Shown piece by piece: positions 7,325 to 14,187 of a stretch of DNA of 15,456 bases. The DNA is from Opitutaceae bacterium UBA4094 (lineage in GTDB: Bacteria; Verrucomicrobiota; Verrucomicrobiia; Opitutales; Opitutaceae). Each line of letters starts with the position of its first letter. The first letter of the stretch is position 1. Location: assembly GCA_002382525.1 (NCBI GenBank), contig DFYA01000242.1, positions 1 to 15,456 on the forward strand, given 5' to 3'. A program made the translations under genes and the position numbers. Under the pieces are notes generated by a model. It had not been told where the DNA came from. It did not search any database and saw only the letters and a list, made by a program, of their open reading frames with translations.

Positions 7325-7759
7325 TTACGAAGCCGGAGTCTCGGAGCTCTCGGGCGCAGCGGAGGAAACCGCCGAGTTGCCACGAGCTTTGACCAGGCCG
7401 GCCTCTTTCTTGATATTCTGCACGCTCGGCAGGGAAATACTGAAAGCGTCGGCGATTTCGGCACCGGACTGACCGGACTGCACAGCGGCGATCACCTGTT
7501 GCTTGAGTTCGGGGGTGATCTTGGCGCGGGCGCGCTTGCCGGTCTTGGCTTTCGAGGTCTTGGCTCCCGCTTTATTGCCTTTGCGACCTTTGCCTGCGGC
7601 GTCTTTCAACGCCTTGATAAAGTCGTTGAGATTGGCGTAGCCGTAATCGCCGGGGAGCTTGGAAAGCGCGGCAACCCGGTCGGCGGCGAGTTTAGCCTCG
7701 GCTTGCGCAAGCTTCGCTTTGGCTTTTTCGAGTTCTGCAATTTGGTCGGTGAATGACAT
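7325..7759 (-). CDS. Small basic protein: coiled coil, Lys-rich linker, helix-turn-helix
   Basis: A 144-residue protein that I do not recognise as a named family. Residues 5-33 are an alanine/lysine/glutamate-rich heptad-like helix, likely a coiled coil for dimerisation. The segment KLPGDYGYANLNDFIKALK follows. Residues 55-80 are a strongly basic Gly/Lys/Ala linker. Residues 81-123 (ITPELKQQVIAAVQSGQSGAE... onward) look like a resolvase/transposase-type helix-turn-helix. The tail is Ser/Ala/Pro-rich. The layout recalls H-NS-like or histone-like nucleoid proteins, but with a different DNA-binding head. ATG at 7759 is chosen because the coiled coil starts there; earlier in-frame starts (7774, 7822) add poor sequence, and 7822 falls in a probable terminator. 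It has its own strong terminator, suggesting a single-gene transcript. Confidence 0.8.
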   Translation of the reverse strand: MSFTDQIAELEKAKAKLAQAEAKLAADRVAALSKLPGDYGYANLNDFIKALKDAAGKGRKGNKAGAKTSKAKTGKRARAKITPELKQQVIAAVQSGQSGAEIADAFSISLPSVQNIKKEAGLVKARGNSAVSSAAPESSETPAS

Positions 7760-7807
7760 ATCGTGAAGGACCATCAAAGGCACGGGGGCTTTTATCAAGT
7801 CTATATT

Positions 7808-7833
7808 AAGAAAGAAGCACACCCGTGCACTTC
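7808..7833 (-). terminator. Probable weak terminator of the SDR gene
   Basis: Read on the minus strand, five bases after the SDR stop, a short stem forms (4-bp GCAC/GTGC core with a GGGT loop, extended by GAA/TTC past a 2-base bulge). A T-rich run follows. The stem is bulged and short, so efficiency is uncertain. Confidence 0.4.
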
Positions 7834-7837
7834 ATTA

Positions 7838-8623
7838 TCAAATCGTCATAGCATGATAACCACCATCCACGACGATTTCGGCGCCCGTGATAAAACTTCC
7901 CGCCCCGCCTGCCAGTAGCAACGTCGCTCCGATCACTTCTTTAGCCTCACCGAATCGTTTTGCAGGGGTGTGCCCGAGAATGGAGGATACGCGCTCTGGA
8001 GTAAGGACCTTGCGATTCTGTTCCGCCGGGAAAAAGCCGGGAACCAAGACATTCACACGGACATTTTTAGGTGCCCACTCGCGGGCTAGGTTTTTCGAGA
8101 GATTATGCACTGCGGCCTTACTTGCCGAGTAGGTGAACACCCGTGACAACGGTATCAAACCGGACATCGAACCGAGATTGATAATCGAACCACCTTCTCC
8201 TTTATCAACCAGATACTTACCAAAAACCTGACAGCCAAGGAACACGCCCTTAACATTGATATCCATGATGCGATCAAACTCGTCCTCGGCGATATCCAGA
8301 TAAGGAGTGGGCGAGTTAACCCCCGCACCATTGACCACTATATCAACTCGGCCCGAGCGCGTCAGGACCTGCTCGAGCAGTTTTTGTAGCTGAACCTTAT
8401 CGCTGGCTTCAGCCGAAAGAAAATACGCCTTACCGCCCTGATCTTTGATTTTAGCCAAACGCGCATTGGCTTTTTCTTCGTTGCGTCCCACCACCACCAC
8501 TTCCGCGCCGGCTCCGGCCAGCCCTTCGGCCATGGCCCCACACAACTCGCCGGTGCCACCGATGACGACGGCAACTTTGCCCTGCAGCGAAAATAAGGAA
8601 GAGAGGTATTCGGAAGAATTCAT
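7838..8623 (-). CDS. SDR family oxidoreductase, possibly D-mannonate oxidoreductase (YjmF/UxuB-like)
   Basis: A 261-residue classical short-chain dehydrogenase with a Rossmann fold. The catalytic set is complete: Asn123 in DINVKG, Ser152 in NLGSMSG, and Tyr165/Lys169 in YSASK. NGAG lies at 98-101. The start MNSSEYLSSLFSLQGKVAVV and the glycine loop GGTGELCGAMAEGLAGAGA resemble the Bacillus YjmF-type group, which reduces fructuronate to D-mannonate; this substrate call is tentative. Cys28 replaces a usually conserved glycine of that loop. ATG at 8623 fits the family length; a start at 8704 would add 27 unrelated residues. It is divergent from the Gfo/Idh/MocA gene across 159 bases, which hints at a shared sugar-acid role. 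Confidence 0.85.
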   Translation of the reverse strand: MNSSEYLSSLFSLQGKVAVVIGGTGELCGAMAEGLAGAGAEVVVVGRNEEKANARLAKIKDQGGKAYFLSAEASDKVQLQKLLEQVLTRSGRVDIVVNGAGVNSPTPYLDIAEDEFDRIMDINVKGVFLGCQVFGKYLVDKGEGGSIINLGSMSGLIPLSRVFTYSASKAAVHNLSKNLAREWAPKNVRVNVLVPGFFPAEQNRKVLTPERVSSILGHTPAKRFGEAKEVIGATLLLAGGAGSFITGAEIVVDGGYHAMTI

Positions 8624-8782
8624 AGAGTTGAAATGACGTAGAAACGACTGCCTGCCACCCAATCGGACGCCGGTCCAGGCCGACAGCGTTATGTTGTGAA
8701 TCAATTTTCAGTTTACCCTGACTGCGCGCCGTCTGCCTGCTTGCCAGCCCTTGCAGCAATTTATTGAGATATCGCCATCTTC

Positions 8783-9889
8783 ATGGCCTCCCAACCCGAA
8801 CCGCTCTCTTTCGCAATCGTTGGCTGCGGCAGCATCGCGCCGACTCACGCCAAGGCCCTCGCCGGCCTGACTATGGACACGAGGCTCACCCATTGCTGTG
8901 ACATCGACGTAACGCTGGCCGCGTCCTTCGCCGCCCAATTCGGTCTGACCGTGGCAACGTTCGAGGAGATCTTGGCCAATCCCGCGATCGACGCCGTCAC
9001 GTTTTGCACGCCGAGCGGCCTCCACTCCACGCTCGGTGCACGCGCACTCAACGCGGGTAAACATGTGATCATCGAAAAACCAATGGAGATCACCCCCGCG
9101 GCATGCGAACAACTCCTCGCCGCCCAACGTGCGACCGGCCGCAAGCTCGCCATCATCTCCCAACACCGCTTCGACCCCGCATCTCAAATCGTGCGCGAAG
9201 CTCTTGATCGTGGCGAGTTCGGCAACCTCATCCTCGCCGAGGCCCGCATCCCATGGTATCGCACGCAGGAATACTACGATTCCGGCGATTGGCGCGGCAC
9301 TTGGGCGCTCGATGGCGGCGGTTGCCTGATGAACCAAGGTATCCACACGGTGGATTTGCTTCTCTGGTTTGCCGGACCCGTGCGCAGCGTCTATGCGCAA
9401 ATGCGCACCGCCGGCCACGACCGTATCGAGGTCGAAGACGTGGTGACTGCCACGCTCACCTTTGCCAATGGCGCGATCGGCACCCTGATGGCCTCCACCG
9501 CGCTTTATCCGGGGCTCCTCGCCTATCTGGGTATTCACGGCACCCAAGGCTCCGCCGTCCTCGAAGGCGACGAGTTGCAGCTCTTCGCCATCAAGGGTCG
9601 TGAAACCTTACGCGGAACAGCCTTCAACGGCCACGCGCTCCAAGTTGCCACCGGCGGCACCAAGTCCGCCACCGCCCACGCCGCAGCGATCCCCGCCGAT
9701 ACACCCGCCGGGCCCGACTCGTGGGTTTGGGGCGACGCGCACCGCGCCCAGTTTGCCGACTTCATCCGCGCTGTGCGCACGGACAGTGCGCCGCTGGTCG
9801 ACGGCATCGCCGGCCGCGCCGCAGTCGCGTTGATCAATGCCGTCTATGAGTCCGCCCGCACCGGCCGCGTCATCACGCTCACCGAGTGA
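8783..9889 (+). CDS. Gfo/Idh/MocA family oxidoreductase
   Basis: A 368-residue NAD(P)-dependent sugar or cyclitol dehydrogenase. The N-terminal Rossmann motif is VGCGSIAPTHAKAL (from residue 13). The family's EKP motif is at 98-100, with Lys99 as the usual catalytic lysine. The C-terminal active-site block WALDGGGCLMNQGIHTVDLL (about 174-193) places His188 and Asp191 in the normal positions. There is no Tat or Sec signal, so it is cytosolic. The substrate cannot be deduced. It is divergent from the SDR gene and 49 bases upstream of the hydrolase gene on the same strand, with no terminator between, so the latter two may be co-transcribed. ATG at 8783 gives a compact N-terminus but no clear ribosome binding site. 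Confidence 0.92.
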   Translation: MASQPEPLSFAIVGCGSIAPTHAKALAGLTMDTRLTHCCDIDVTLAASFAAQFGLTVATFEEILANPAIDAVTFCTPSGLHSTLGARALNAGKHVIIEKPMEITPAACEQLLAAQRATGRKLAIISQHRFDPASQIVREALDRGEFGNLILAEARIPWYRTQEYYDSGDWRGTWALDGGGCLMNQGIHTVDLLLWFAGPVRSVYAQMRTAGHDRIEVEDVVTATLTFANGAIGTLMASTALYPGLLAYLGIHGTQGSAVLEGDELQLFAIKGRETLRGTAFNGHALQVATGGTKSATAHAAAIPADTPAGPDSWVWGDAHRAQFADFIRAVRTDSAPLVDGIAGRAAVALINAVYESARTGRVITLTE

Positions 9890-9938
9890 TTTGCGGCTTA
9901 CGGCTTGCGCGAAACTGCGCGCAACCCGTTATTAACGC

Positions 9939-10766
9939 ATGGCCCGCCTCCCTCTCGAAGATAATTTCACCGACGTCATCGCCAAGGCCCAGCGTGGCCT
10001 GAAGATCACCGACGAACAGCTCGCCACGCGCGCCGAGGTGACGCCTGAAGAACTCGCCGCAGTGAAATCCGGAATGCTGCTCGACCCGGTCATTCGCCGC
10101 GTCGCCCGCCATCTGAAGCTCTCCTCCAGCGCGCTCGAAGACCTCGCGCACAAACGCCACTACCCCGTCGCTCCCGTGTTCGCGCGCGGCTTCACGATGT
10201 TCAACACGCCCCACGAGGACATGACGGTGAATAACTACCTCGTGTGGGACGCCCGCTCACGCTCCGCCGCCGTCTTCGATACCGGCGCCAATGTGGACGC
10301 CCTCATCGGCATGATCGAAGCCGAGAGTTTGGATGTCCGGCACATCTTCATCACCCACACTCACGAGGACCACATCGCCGCCCTGCCCACCCTCGCCGCC
10401 GCGTGCCCGCGCGCCGAGGTTTGGGCCGGCGAACGCGAACCCGTTGATCACCCGGGTGCCAAAGCCTTCACCGAGAACGCGCACTTTCACGTGGGGGAAC
10501 TCGCGATCAAGACGCTTTTCACCTGGGGCCACTCGCCGGGCATGACCACGTTTTTCATCACCGGCCTCAGCTGGCCGATCGCGATCATCGGCGACTCGCT
10601 GTTTTCGTGCTCGATGGGCGGCAGCGCCACCGCCTACGCCGACCAGCTTCGCAACAACCACGAGAAGATCTTCACCCTTCCCCGCAACACGGTGCTCGCG
10701 CCTGGCCACGGCCCGCTCACCACCCTCGCCTTCGAAAAACAACATAATCCGTTTTTCGCCCGTTAA
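9939..10766 (+). CDS. MBL-fold metallohydrolase with N-terminal HTH-like domain
   Basis: A 275-residue protein in two parts. Residues about 10-72 (VIAKAQRGLKITDEQLATRA and the helices after it) resemble an Xre-type helix-turn-helix. Residues about 80-275 form a metallo-beta-lactamase fold of the glyoxalase II-like group, with an apparently complete dinuclear metal set: His140, His142, Asp144 and His145 (THTHEDH), His198 (GHSPG), Asp219 (GDSLF) and His257 (APGHGP). It is therefore probably an active hydrolase, perhaps on a thioester; the substrate is unknown. There is no signal peptide. ATG at 9939 is the first start and includes the HTH part. It follows the Gfo/Idh/MocA gene by 49 bases. The HTH part might instead bind a partner or substrate rather than DNA. 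Confidence 0.86.
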   Translation: MARLPLEDNFTDVIAKAQRGLKITDEQLATRAEVTPEELAAVKSGMLLDPVIRRVARHLKLSSSALEDLAHKRHYPVAPVFARGFTMFNTPHEDMTVNNYLVWDARSRSAAVFDTGANVDALIGMIEAESLDVRHIFITHTHEDHIAALPTLAAACPRAEVWAGEREPVDHPGAKAFTENAHFHVGELAIKTLFTWGHSPGMTTFFITGLSWPIAIIGDSLFSCSMGGSATAYADQLRNNHEKIFTLPRNTVLAPGHGPLTTLAFEKQHNPFFAR

Positions 10767-10901
10767 ACCTCGGCGACGCTTAGTAACACTTCGCTCCGCC
10801 TGCCCCCGGTTTTCGGTTCTCGTCTTTCGCCCTCGCGACTCTGAAGCATCCGCAGGTGTTTGGCATAGACTACGCTCTTCTCCTCAATCACTGATAAGCC
10901 C

Positions 10902-12383
10902 ATGAGTTCAGCCCAGCGCAGGAAAACCGTGCTCATTTTCGCCTTAGCCATCGCTCTGCTGGCAGCCCTGGCGGCGATCATTATCCCTCCGGTCACCGAC
11001 GGTGAGGAGCTTTCGCCCCAGTATTATATTCTCTGCTTGGCGATCATCGGATGCGTGCTCTTGGTTTTAGGCGGCTACGTCTGGGACCGCTCTCTCATGC
11101 AACGGCTGCGCGACATGTCGCGCCAATCCGCATCACTGGCGCCCAACACCGATCACGACGAGATTCACGACGAGGTCATCGGTTTGGCGCGCAAAATCGA
11201 GCGCATGGCGCAATCCCTCCAGAAACTTGAAGCCAGCTACCGCGCCGTGGTCGAAGACCAGTCGGACCTCATCTGCCGCTACACACCCGAGGGCAAACTC
11301 ACGTTCGTAAACGGCGCCTACGCCCGCTTCCTCGGGCGCAAACGCCTCGAACTCATCGGGCAGCCCTGCCTTCCGCTCACCGCCGGCCTCATTGCACCCG
11401 ACCAAAGCCCGCTCCCCGATGCTGCGGTGTTCGAGCACACCTCGAACGACTCCAATCAAGCCCCCGTGCTTCACTCGTGGACGCATCGCTCCATCAAGGA
11501 TTCCGACGGCCACGTCATCGAATACCAAGCCGTCGGTCACGACATCACGGCCCGTAAGGAAGCCGAACTCGCGCTCGTCGCCGCCAAGGAAGCCGCGGAG
11601 TCCGCCGACCGCGCCAAGAGCGAATTTCTTGCCATCGTCAGTCATGAAATCCGCACCCCGATTAACGGTGTGATCGGTTTCGCCAAGCTCCTCCGCGATT
11701 CCTCGCTCACCGCCGAGCAACGCTCGTTTGTCGATATGATTACCAGTAGCGGCCAGACACTGGAGACGTTGATCAGCGACATCCTCGATCTCTCTAAAAT
11801 CGAGGCCGGCAAGATCGAGATCGAACACGCCCCGTTCTCCATGCGCGATTGCATGGACGAAATCGCCGCGCTCTTCGGACCGCGCGCGCGCGAAGTCGGC
11901 CTTACCATCACGACCTCGATCGCCCCGGGCATGCCGGTCTTGGTCAACAGCGACCACAACCGCCTCCGTCAGATCCTCAGCAACTTGGTGGGCAATGCCA
12001 TTAAGTTCACCGAAAAAGGGGGCATCACGATCTCCGTAGCCGCCGCCCCGGAAGAGTTTTTTAGGGACGGTATCAACCGCGCGGTGCGCCTCCAGTTCAG
12101 CGTGCGCGATACTGGCATCGGCATTCCTTCAGAGAAAATCTGCCAGCTTTTCCGCCCGTTCAGCCAAGTGGACACCTCGGCCAAACGACGTCGCGGCGGC
12201 ACCGGGCTCGGATTGATCATCGCCAAACGTCTCTGCGAACGTATGGGCGGGGCCATCTCCGTCGACAGTCGCGTGGGCGAAGGATCGGTTTTTTACTTCA
12301 GCATCTTGGCCGATTATGAGCTCAGCCACGGGGTGCCCCCGTTGGCGGCGGACTGCGCAAAAAAAGTTGAGGCAACAAGCTGA
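10902..12383 (+). CDS. Membrane-bound PAS sensor histidine kinase (orphan)
   Basis: A 493-residue hybrid-type-like kinase without a receiver domain. Two membrane segments (about residues 9-30 and 41-61) enclose only about ten residues outside the membrane, so sensing is probably cytoplasmic or in the membrane. A HAMP-like/coiled segment (62-112) and one PAS domain (113-220) follow. The HisKA domain has phospho-acceptor His248 in SHEIRTP. The HATPase domain has Asn365 in NLVGNAIKFTEKG, Asp403 in DTGIGIP, and GGTGLGL ending at 438. All key residues are present, so it should be active. The sequence ends about 30 residues after the ATPase, and no response regulator gene is next to it. The 135 bases upstream show no clear promoter or ribosome binding site. 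Confidence 0.93.
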   Translation: MSSAQRRKTVLIFALAIALLAALAAIIIPPVTDGEELSPQYYILCLAIIGCVLLVLGGYVWDRSLMQRLRDMSRQSASLAPNTDHDEIHDEVIGLARKIERMAQSLQKLEASYRAVVEDQSDLICRYTPEGKLTFVNGAYARFLGRKRLELIGQPCLPLTAGLIAPDQSPLPDAAVFEHTSNDSNQAPVLHSWTHRSIKDSDGHVIEYQAVGHDITARKEAELALVAAKEAAESADRAKSEFLAIVSHEIRTPINGVIGFAKLLRDSSLTAEQRSFVDMITSSGQTLETLISDILDLSKIEAGKIEIEHAPFSMRDCMDEIAALFGPRAREVGLTITTSIAPGMPVLVNSDHNRLRQILSNLVGNAIKFTEKGGITISVAAAPEEFFRDGINRAVRLQFSVRDTGIGIPSEKICQLFRPFSQVDTSAKRRRGGTGLGLIIAKRLCERMGGAISVDSRVGEGSVFYFSILADYELSHGVPPLAADCAKKVEATS

Positions 12384-12384
12384 C

Positions 12385-12411
12385 TTCCGTTCTTGCGGAG
12401 CCGGAATTTTT
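12385..12411 (+). terminator. Possible weak terminator after the histidine kinase
   Basis: A 5-bp TTCCG/CGGAA pairing (12385-12389 with 12402-12406), starting one base after the kinase stop, is followed by five T residues. An alternative 4-bp pairing uses 12386-12389 with 12396-12399. The stem is short, so this is a low-confidence call; it would separate the kinase transcript from the tRNA gene. Confidence 0.35.
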
Positions 12412-12440
12412 CACCCAACTTCCGCGCTCCTTCAGGTCAA

Positions 12441-12514
12441 GGCGCGATAGCCAAGTGGTAAGGCCGAGCTCTGCAAAAGCTCTACCGCCGGTTCGATTCC
12501 GGCTCGCGCCTCCA
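12441..12514 (+). tRNA. tRNA-Cys (anticodon GCA), CCA encoded
   Basis: A full cloverleaf can be drawn. The acceptor stem GGCGCGA (12441-12447) pairs with TCGCGCC (12504-12510). The anticodon stem GAGCT/AGCTC (12466-12470 with 12478-12482) encloses the loop CTGCAAA with anticodon GCA at 12473-12475. The T-arm carries GGTTCGATTCC. The discriminator is T at 12511, the base expected as a cysteine identity element, and CCA is encoded at 12512-12514. No second copy of the 3' end is visible that would mark an integration site. Confidence 0.97.
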
Positions 12515-12558
12515 AATTTTCAGCCGGTCCAATTCTTCGAGGGGGAAGAGTGACGTCC

Positions 12559-12605
12559 ACCGGGGAACCGCTCGCTAAAAGAGCCGCCGGTGCCTCCGGT
12601 TTTTT
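12559..12605 (+). terminator. Intrinsic terminator of the tRNA-Cys transcript
   Basis: A long imperfect stem forms from 12559 to 12600. ACCGG, GG, ACC and GCTC on the left pair in order with GAGC, GGT, CC and CCGGT on the right, with small bulges and an A-rich loop near 12577-12580. At least five T residues follow (12600-12605). It lies 45 bases past the tRNA end. Confidence 0.75.
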
Positions 12606-12689
12606 CACCCCGGCGTTACCTAAGCGCATCACAAGGGTCATTTCCCTCATGCGCCGCGCCACACCCCCGGAACGGTGCATTATTCGATC

Positions 12690-13448
12690 ATGCGCGCTTT
12701 CCGCTCACCCCTCTCGAAACGCCATTGGTTGTATGGCGTGCTAACACTCCTCGCGCTCGGCGTGGGAGGGCTGTGGCTGATCGCCGCAGGGTTCGAGTGG
12801 CAAACGATTCCCCGCGCGTTAAACACGCTCAACACGCCCACCATCGTCTTGCTCATGACCGTGCTGCCGGTCGCGGGTTTCCCCATCAGCATGGTTTATC
12901 TTTTGATCGGCGCGCGCTTCGGCCCGGAGATCGGTCTCATGGTCGTGGCCGGCATCACCGCGCTCCACCTGCTCGGCACACATTGGGTCGCACGCGGGTT
13001 CCTCCGCGCGCGATTGCAGCGGTTCATCGAACGGCGCAACCACCATGTGCCTGAGGTGCCTCCGGGGGAAAACGGAGCCATCGCGTTGATGATCATGCTG
13101 GCGCCCGGTATCCCGTATTTCCTTCGCAACTACGTGCTGGCGCTGTCTGGAATCCCGTTGCGGATCTATTTCGCGATCGCGATGCCCATCCATGTGCTGC
13201 GCTCCTACGTGGCTTTGTTCCTCGGTGATATCGGCAGCGGACCCTCCGGTCGCGCGTGGATTTTTCTAGGCATCTTCTACGGCACCAAGCTGGCGATTTT
13301 TGCCGGCGTCGCGTGGTGGTTACGCGCGCGGCACAAACGCATGAACGCCGCCCGCACGCGGGCGCGCGCCGAAGCCGAAGGTGAGGCAGGAACGCCTGAT
13401 CCTTTCTCGGAGAATTCACTTAACGAGCGTCCGCCGCACAGACGTTAA
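12690..13448 (+). CDS. VTT-domain (TVP38/TMEM64, DedA-like) membrane protein
   Basis: A roughly 252-residue inner-membrane protein. Hydrophobic segments lie near residues 14-35 (LYGVLTLLALGVGGLWLIAA), 50-75 (IVLLMTVLPVAGFPISMVYLLIG), 80-100, about 130-155 and 190-215. The GFPISMVYLLIGARFGPEIGL block and the later APGIPYFLRNYVLALSGI block match the VTT/SNARE-associated domain, with its re-entrant helices and conserved glycine/proline/arginine. Related proteins are proposed lipid scramblases or transporters, so a role in phospholipid movement is plausible but unproven. The C-terminal tail (about 215-252) is strongly charged. ATG at 12690 is used; an in-frame GTG at 12675 would add five residues and has GGAA nearby, so the start is uncertain. 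Confidence 0.82.
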   Translation: MRAFRSPLSKRHWLYGVLTLLALGVGGLWLIAAGFEWQTIPRALNTLNTPTIVLLMTVLPVAGFPISMVYLLIGARFGPEIGLMVVAGITALHLLGTHWVARGFLRARLQRFIERRNHHVPEVPPGENGAIALMIMLAPGIPYFLRNYVLALSGIPLRIYFAIAMPIHVLRSYVALFLGDIGSGPSGRAWIFLGIFYGTKLAIFAGVAWWLRARHKRMNAARTRARAEAEGEAGTPDPFSENSLNERPPHRR

Positions 13449-13590
13449 ATCGGCCACGCTCGCGCGGTTTGACCGGGGAGAACCGCCCGGCTCCTTCAGC
13501 CCCGCCCGCGTGCGAGGCGCCTCCCGTAGCTACTGCTAAGACCAAGGCCCGATGGGCAACAGACCCCTCTTGCGCTACAGTCTTCGCAAC

Positions 13591-14187
13591 ATGAAGCCGC
13601 CCACCCTTGCCTCACCCAAAGGCCCGCGACGTCGGGCAATCCCCTCTCGAAAAGGACTCGCCTCGTCCAAGATTGTCGTCGCCGGTGACCAGGGCGTAAA
13701 GGTCTGCCGCTCCGTCACCATCATGGCGCCCGCCGAGCGTCTCTACGCGTTTTGGCGCAACATCGAGAACCTGCCGCGCATCATCAAACATGCGGTGAAC
13801 ATCACCGCACGTTCCGACATCGAATCCCATTGGTCCGTCAGCGCCCCTCCCGGCGGTCATCGCGTCGAGTGGGACGCGCTCATCATCAACGAAGAACCCG
13901 GGAAAATGATCGCGTGGCGCTCTACCGAGAATTCCGAAATCCCGAACGCCGGCACCGTGCGCTTCGAACCCGCGCCAGGCGACGAGGGCACCGAGGTCAC
14001 GGTAAATCTCGAATACAACCCGCCCGGCGGAAAAACCGGCGCGCTTCTCGCCAAGTTGTCCGGTGAAGAGGGCGGACAACAGGTGGCCGAGGCCCTTCGT
14101 TGTTTCAAGGCGTTGATCGAAGCCGGCGAAATCCCGACCACGGACGGCCAGCCCGTCGGAGCCCCTCAACGAAAGCACCACAAATGA
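13591..14187 (+). CDS. SRPBCC family protein (polyketide cyclase/dehydrase-like)
   Basis: A 198-residue protein with a basic N-terminal leader (residues 1-37) and a START/Bet v1-like SRPBCC domain (about 38-178). The recognisable pattern is CRSVTIMAPAERLYAFWRNIENLPRIIKH at the start of the domain, VEWDALIINEEPGKMIAWRS in the middle, and AEALRCFKALIEAGEIPTTDGQP at the end. This group typically binds hydrophobic ligands and often neighbours stress-response membrane proteins and zinc dehydrogenases; no substrate is known. ATG at 13591 is chosen; an in-frame ATG at 13552 would add 13 residues. Its stop overlaps the next ATG as ATGA (14184-14187), so the two genes are translationally coupled and likely act together. 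Confidence 0.85.
   Translation: MKPPTLASPKGPRRRAIPSRKGLASSKIVVAGDQGVKVCRSVTIMAPAERLYAFWRNIENLPRIIKHAVNITARSDIESHWSVSAPPGGHRVEWDALIINEEPGKMIAWRSTENSEIPNAGTVRFEPAPGDEGTEVTVNLEYNPPGGKTGALLAKLSGEEGGQQVAEALRCFKALIEAGEIPTTDGQPVGAPQRKHHK

Noticed and set aside
12441..12514. tRNA-Cys as an integration site of a mobile element
   Set aside because: There is no repeat of the tRNA 3' end, no integrase gene and no change in gene type beside it.
13464..13486. Hairpin after the VTT gene (13464-13469 with 13481-13486) as a terminator
   Set aside because: The stem is only 6 bp with an 11-base loop, and no T tract follows.
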